Made by a program: the position numbers and the translations under genes
The notes under the pieces: model-generated
Told to the model about the DNA's origin: nothing
The model's input: the letters and a program-made list of their open reading frames with translations, nothing else
The model's database searches: none
Part shown: positions 60,835 through 64,000 of the stretch, one piece after another
Numbering within the stretch: position 1 is the first letter of the stretch
Layout of the letters: every line of letters starts with the position of its first letter
Assembly: GCA_003508835.1 (NCBI GenBank)
Contig: PUFA01000165.1
Coordinates: 1,517,001-1,581,000, forward strand
Source of the DNA: Eonycteris spelaea
Lineage: Eukaryota > Chordata > Mammalia > Chiroptera > Pteropodidae
Direction: 5' to 3'
Length of the DNA: 64,000 bases

Positions 60835-60955
60835 TGTATTCATTACCTCAGAGAGTTATAAGTAGTAAATAAAATAATGCACATGAAATACATACCTCAG
60901 TGTCTGGCACAGAGAAAGCTCTTAGTAAATATTAGCTATTACTACTATCTTGTAG
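60835..60955 (+). repeat. MIR fragment, 3' half
   Basis: 'cagtgtctggcacagagaaa' and 'gtaaatattagctattacta' are the sense MIR end. Confidence 0.7.
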
Positions 60956-60984
60956 AATATGATAACCACCAGCAAGTCAGTCAG

Positions 60985-61130
60985 TTTTTTCCCATTTTAG
61001 GTGAATATGTTGAGGCCCAAAGAATTAAGCCATTGGAAATGTAGTCATAACTAGTAAGAGGCTAGGGCAGTATGTAAAATGATGTGTTTCTGTTCTCAAA
61101 CCCTGTGCTTTATTTACCATGTGGTATGGC
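60985..61130 (-). repeat. MIR fragment, antisense
   Basis: 'cccattttaggtgaatatgt', 'gaggcccaaagaattaagcc' and 'aaaccctgtgctttatttac' fit the antisense MIR. It follows a sense MIR closely. Confidence 0.6.
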
Positions 61131-61949
61131 ACCTTAATTTGTCTTGGTTGGTAGTGCTACTGGGTTTATCATTTATTTTTGAACGCTGCTGTTTGACCTG
61201 TCAGATTCCCTTGTCCAGTCTTTGCCCTTCTCTGCCAGCCTGACATATAAGTAACAGGTTCTGCTTCAAGGCAGTGGGAATGCTCCAGCTATGAAGGATA
61301 TATGATCTATTCCAGAGTGCTTCTAGGGATAGAGAGGTCAAGGGATATGGGATAACCCTGGGAGGACAGAAGCTCAGATCTGGTATCTTCTGGTTATATT
61401 GACAAGAATGCTAAAGGATATTTCGTTCCTGGCCACTAGCAGAACATTTTAGTTTCCTTAACCAATAACCAAAAATATAGCAAGAGTGGGATATGCCCTG
61501 AATGTGTCAAGGGCATTAACAGGAAAAGCCCCAGGCCAGCTGTGCTGGCCAGTAGAAGGCAGCACTGATAACTATGCTGCTTCAGTGAAGGTATTACCAA
61601 AAAGAATGAAGGTAACAGAGCCACCACTAAGACTTGTGTCTACCCCTAATGTTTTTGACGAAGCTCTACTTGCAAATCTCTGTTCCCATGGGAACGTACC
61701 ATGTAGAAGAGGTAATATTTTCTAATTTTCTCAAAGACTGAGAATTGACTCATACTGGTTTCTGAGTAAAGGTAAATGGGAATGGGGTAGAGAACAGGTC
61801 GAGATTTGAGTGATCCCATGTGAGACAGAGAAGGAGTCCTATAGGACTTTTAAAATAAGGTGGCAGTGAGGGGAGATAAAATATTGTCATGAGCTCATTG
61901 AAAAACATAGAACCTCTATTTATTTACTCATTCAGCATTTGAGAGCTTT
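61131..61949. other. No recognisable feature
   Basis: No gene-like frame with support and no recognised repeat. Confidence 0.5.
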
Positions 61950-62520
61950 AAAAAAATGTGTTAATATACTTTAAATTTTAGAGCAGTGTTAGATTTACAA
62001 AAAAAAAAAAAATGAGCAGAAAATGCAGAGATATCCCTTATACTATCTCCGCTCCTTATTCATCCTCTTCCCCCTCTAGTTTCTACTATTAACCTCTTGC
62101 GCGGGTGTGTACATTTGTTACAATTGATGAACAAATACTGATACATTATTATTTACTAAAGTTATAATTTTTACATTAGGGTTCATACTTTGTGTTGTAC
62201 ATTCTATGGGTTTCCACAAATGCAAAATGACATGAATCTACCATTATGGTAGCATACAGCATTGTTTCACTGCCCTAAAAATGCCCTGTGCTCCATTTAT
62301 CCACCCCTTTCGCCAATCACTGACAGTACATTTTTTAATGTCTCCATAGTTCTGTCTTTTCTAGAATGTCATGTAGTTGAAACTCGAGGGCATGTAGCCT
62401 TTCAGCCTGGCTTCTTTCACTAAGCAATATGGTCTTTAAGTTTCCTTCCTGACTTTTCTTGTCGTAATAACTTATTTCTTTTTAATATTGTATAAAACTT
62501 CATTATATGAATATCACTTG
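61950..62520 (-). mobile_element. Old L1 3'UTR fragment, antisense
   Basis: Antisense 3'UTR typical of old L1M families: 'tgtgttgtacattctatggg', 'tgtttcactgccctaaaaat', 'tgtctccatagttctgtctt' and 'tagaatgtcatgtagttgaa'. Confidence 0.85.
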
Positions 62521-62589
62521 AAGCTTTTGAATTGAAGAATACAGTGTTAAATGCCTGGAAATAAACAATACCTAAAATATTAACTAACA

Positions 62590-62772
62590 AATTTATGCCC
62601 AGAGTTTTGTATTACTATTTTAATACATTATCTGTCTAATTCTCGTAAAAGTCCTGTGAGGTATGTATCTTTATTTTACCTGGGGAAACAGGCTCAGCTA
62701 AATTAGTTACCTTGCTCAAAGTCAGCATATGGTGGAGGCCACATTTGAGTCCAGGACTTCTACCCCACCACG
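62590..62772 (-). repeat. MIR SINE, antisense
   Basis: 'cctgtgaggtatgtatcttt', 'ttttacctggggaaacaggc', 'ttaccttgctcaaagtcagc' and 'tttgagtccaggacttctac' follow the antisense MIR order. Confidence 0.8.
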
Positions 62773-64000
62773 TCTCATTTCTTTCGATATAAATATGCGT
62801 ATGCATTGCCCTTGGGGGGATAATAGTTTAGTGGGAAACAAGAGCAGAAGGAGTTGCATTTTATGCCTCAGATTCTCTACCCAATATCAGTTTACTTAAG
62901 CAATATTCTCTTTTCCTGTATACTGTCTCTTGCCTTCTCATAAGCATCCTCTAACATTTGTGCCGAATATGCCAAGCAATTCAGATCTTGTCTCCAGCTT
63001 GCATTCCCTGCCAGAAAAACAAAATCCTGGTAGTTAAGTACATGGGGACCTCCTATCACACAGTACTCTGTTTGGCTTCAATGTTCATCCTTCACTCACT
63101 ATAGCAGAGTCCACATATTCTAGAAAAGACACCAGGATATCTGGTAAACCAGTGTTCTTTAATTTTCCATGCGTAGCGTTTTCTCTGACATCTTGGCCAA
63201 TTGGTTTGCTGTGGGAAATAGGAGATCCACTAAGAACTGATGGCAAGACTTATGGTTGGAGTTCAAAGTCAGAATAATAGAACAATGTTTTCTCTCTCCA
63301 GGTCCTACATGAAACTTACATGCTAGAAAACTTTACTTTATGTTGGCTACTCAGTGCAGCAGGAACCATTTTTTTCTATTTCATTCATTTTCCGACCAAT
63401 AGCTACTTTGAATTCTTTATTATTCTGTTCAATGATTTCCCACGAAAGGAAATATGGTAACTTTACAGTGGAGAAGCCTAGCCAGCACACCTTTTAATCC
63501 AGTGATCAGAGTTAACATGATCGGGAATGGACAAATGACATTCAAGCCTCAAACTAGTATAGCCATGAGAAGAATAAAGCATCACTCCAGTGATATTTTT
63601 GTTGATGCTGAATTATCTGAATCTAATTGTGAGGGATAATTAGGCATACTCAGGTTTAGGGACATTCTACAAAAGTGCTGGCCTGTAATCTTTAAGAGAA
63701 TCCAAGTCATGATAGTCAAGGAAACAGCTACAGACTAAGGAAGGCAAATGAGACAAGATGACATAATACAACATGTGATTCTGAACTGGGTCATTTTACC
63801 ATAATGGATGTTATTGTCTCAATAGGCAACACCTGAATTGTTTCTTAATTAAATAGATTATGGTAATGCAACAAAGTTCATTTCCTGATTTTGATATGTG
63901 TATGGTGGTTATGCAGAAGAATGTTCTTATTTGTAGGAAATACTCTCTGATGTGATGGGGCCAGTCTTATCAGCTACTTAATCTTTATAATGTTCTTGCA
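62773..64000. other. No recognisable feature
   Basis: No gene-like frame with support and no recognised repeat up to the window end. Confidence 0.5.

Overview
The window is mammalian nuclear DNA with no protein-coding gene, rRNA, tRNA, CRISPR array or bacterial-type operon that I can support. The longest ATG-started open frame is 148 codons, and it lies antisense to an L1 5' untranslated region. What fills the window is retrotransposons, chiefly L1 (LINE-1), together with older mammalian repeats (MIR, L2, MER20, MER5A, Tigger, hAT-Charlie types, a MaLR LTR and an ERVL-type LTR). The organism looks like a eutherian and probably a laurasiatherian. The L1 3' ends resemble those of bats and their relatives, and no Alu, B1/B2, carnivore SINEC, ruminant tRNA SINE, pig PRE-1 or bat VES copies were seen. 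A bat is my best guess, from recall of the L1 ends and not from a search.

Layout. 1-2165: an internally deleted L1, followed by an old L1 3' part (2195-3640). 3640-4945: no recognisable feature, then a MIR. 5480-12860: a nested stack in which an old L1 carries a long L1 whose 5'UTR contains about 365-bp tandem units; that L1 in turn carries two Tigger-type DNA transposon fragments and an L1 3' fragment. 14040-15090: a decayed RTE/BovB-like LINE. 17281-23813: a complete-length but dead L1 with a 13-bp target-site duplication and about 210 bp of extra sequence at its 5' end. 24540-26815: a second internally deleted L1. 27100-46100: mostly single-copy sequence dotted with MIR, L2, MER20, one ERVL-type LTR and a large microsatellite cluster. 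46840-51185: an old L1 split by an inserted 2.49-kb mini-L1. 53800-54365: a MaLR-type LTR. 54905-56971: a truncated L1 ending in a (AAAAT)n tract. 57000-64000: single-copy sequence with MER20, MER5A, MIR and an old L1 fragment.

Most interesting signal. Two mini-L1 copies, at 24540-26815 (+) and 47883-50371 (-), share the same 5'UTR type, ORF1, almost the same ORF2 deletion breakpoint and the same 3'UTR. One is flanked by a short direct repeat. Together they suggest a mobile, non-autonomous L1 derivative that keeps ORF1 but lacks nearly all of ORF2. All L1 copies here look incapable of autonomous movement, judging by frameshifts, stops and lost catalytic residues.
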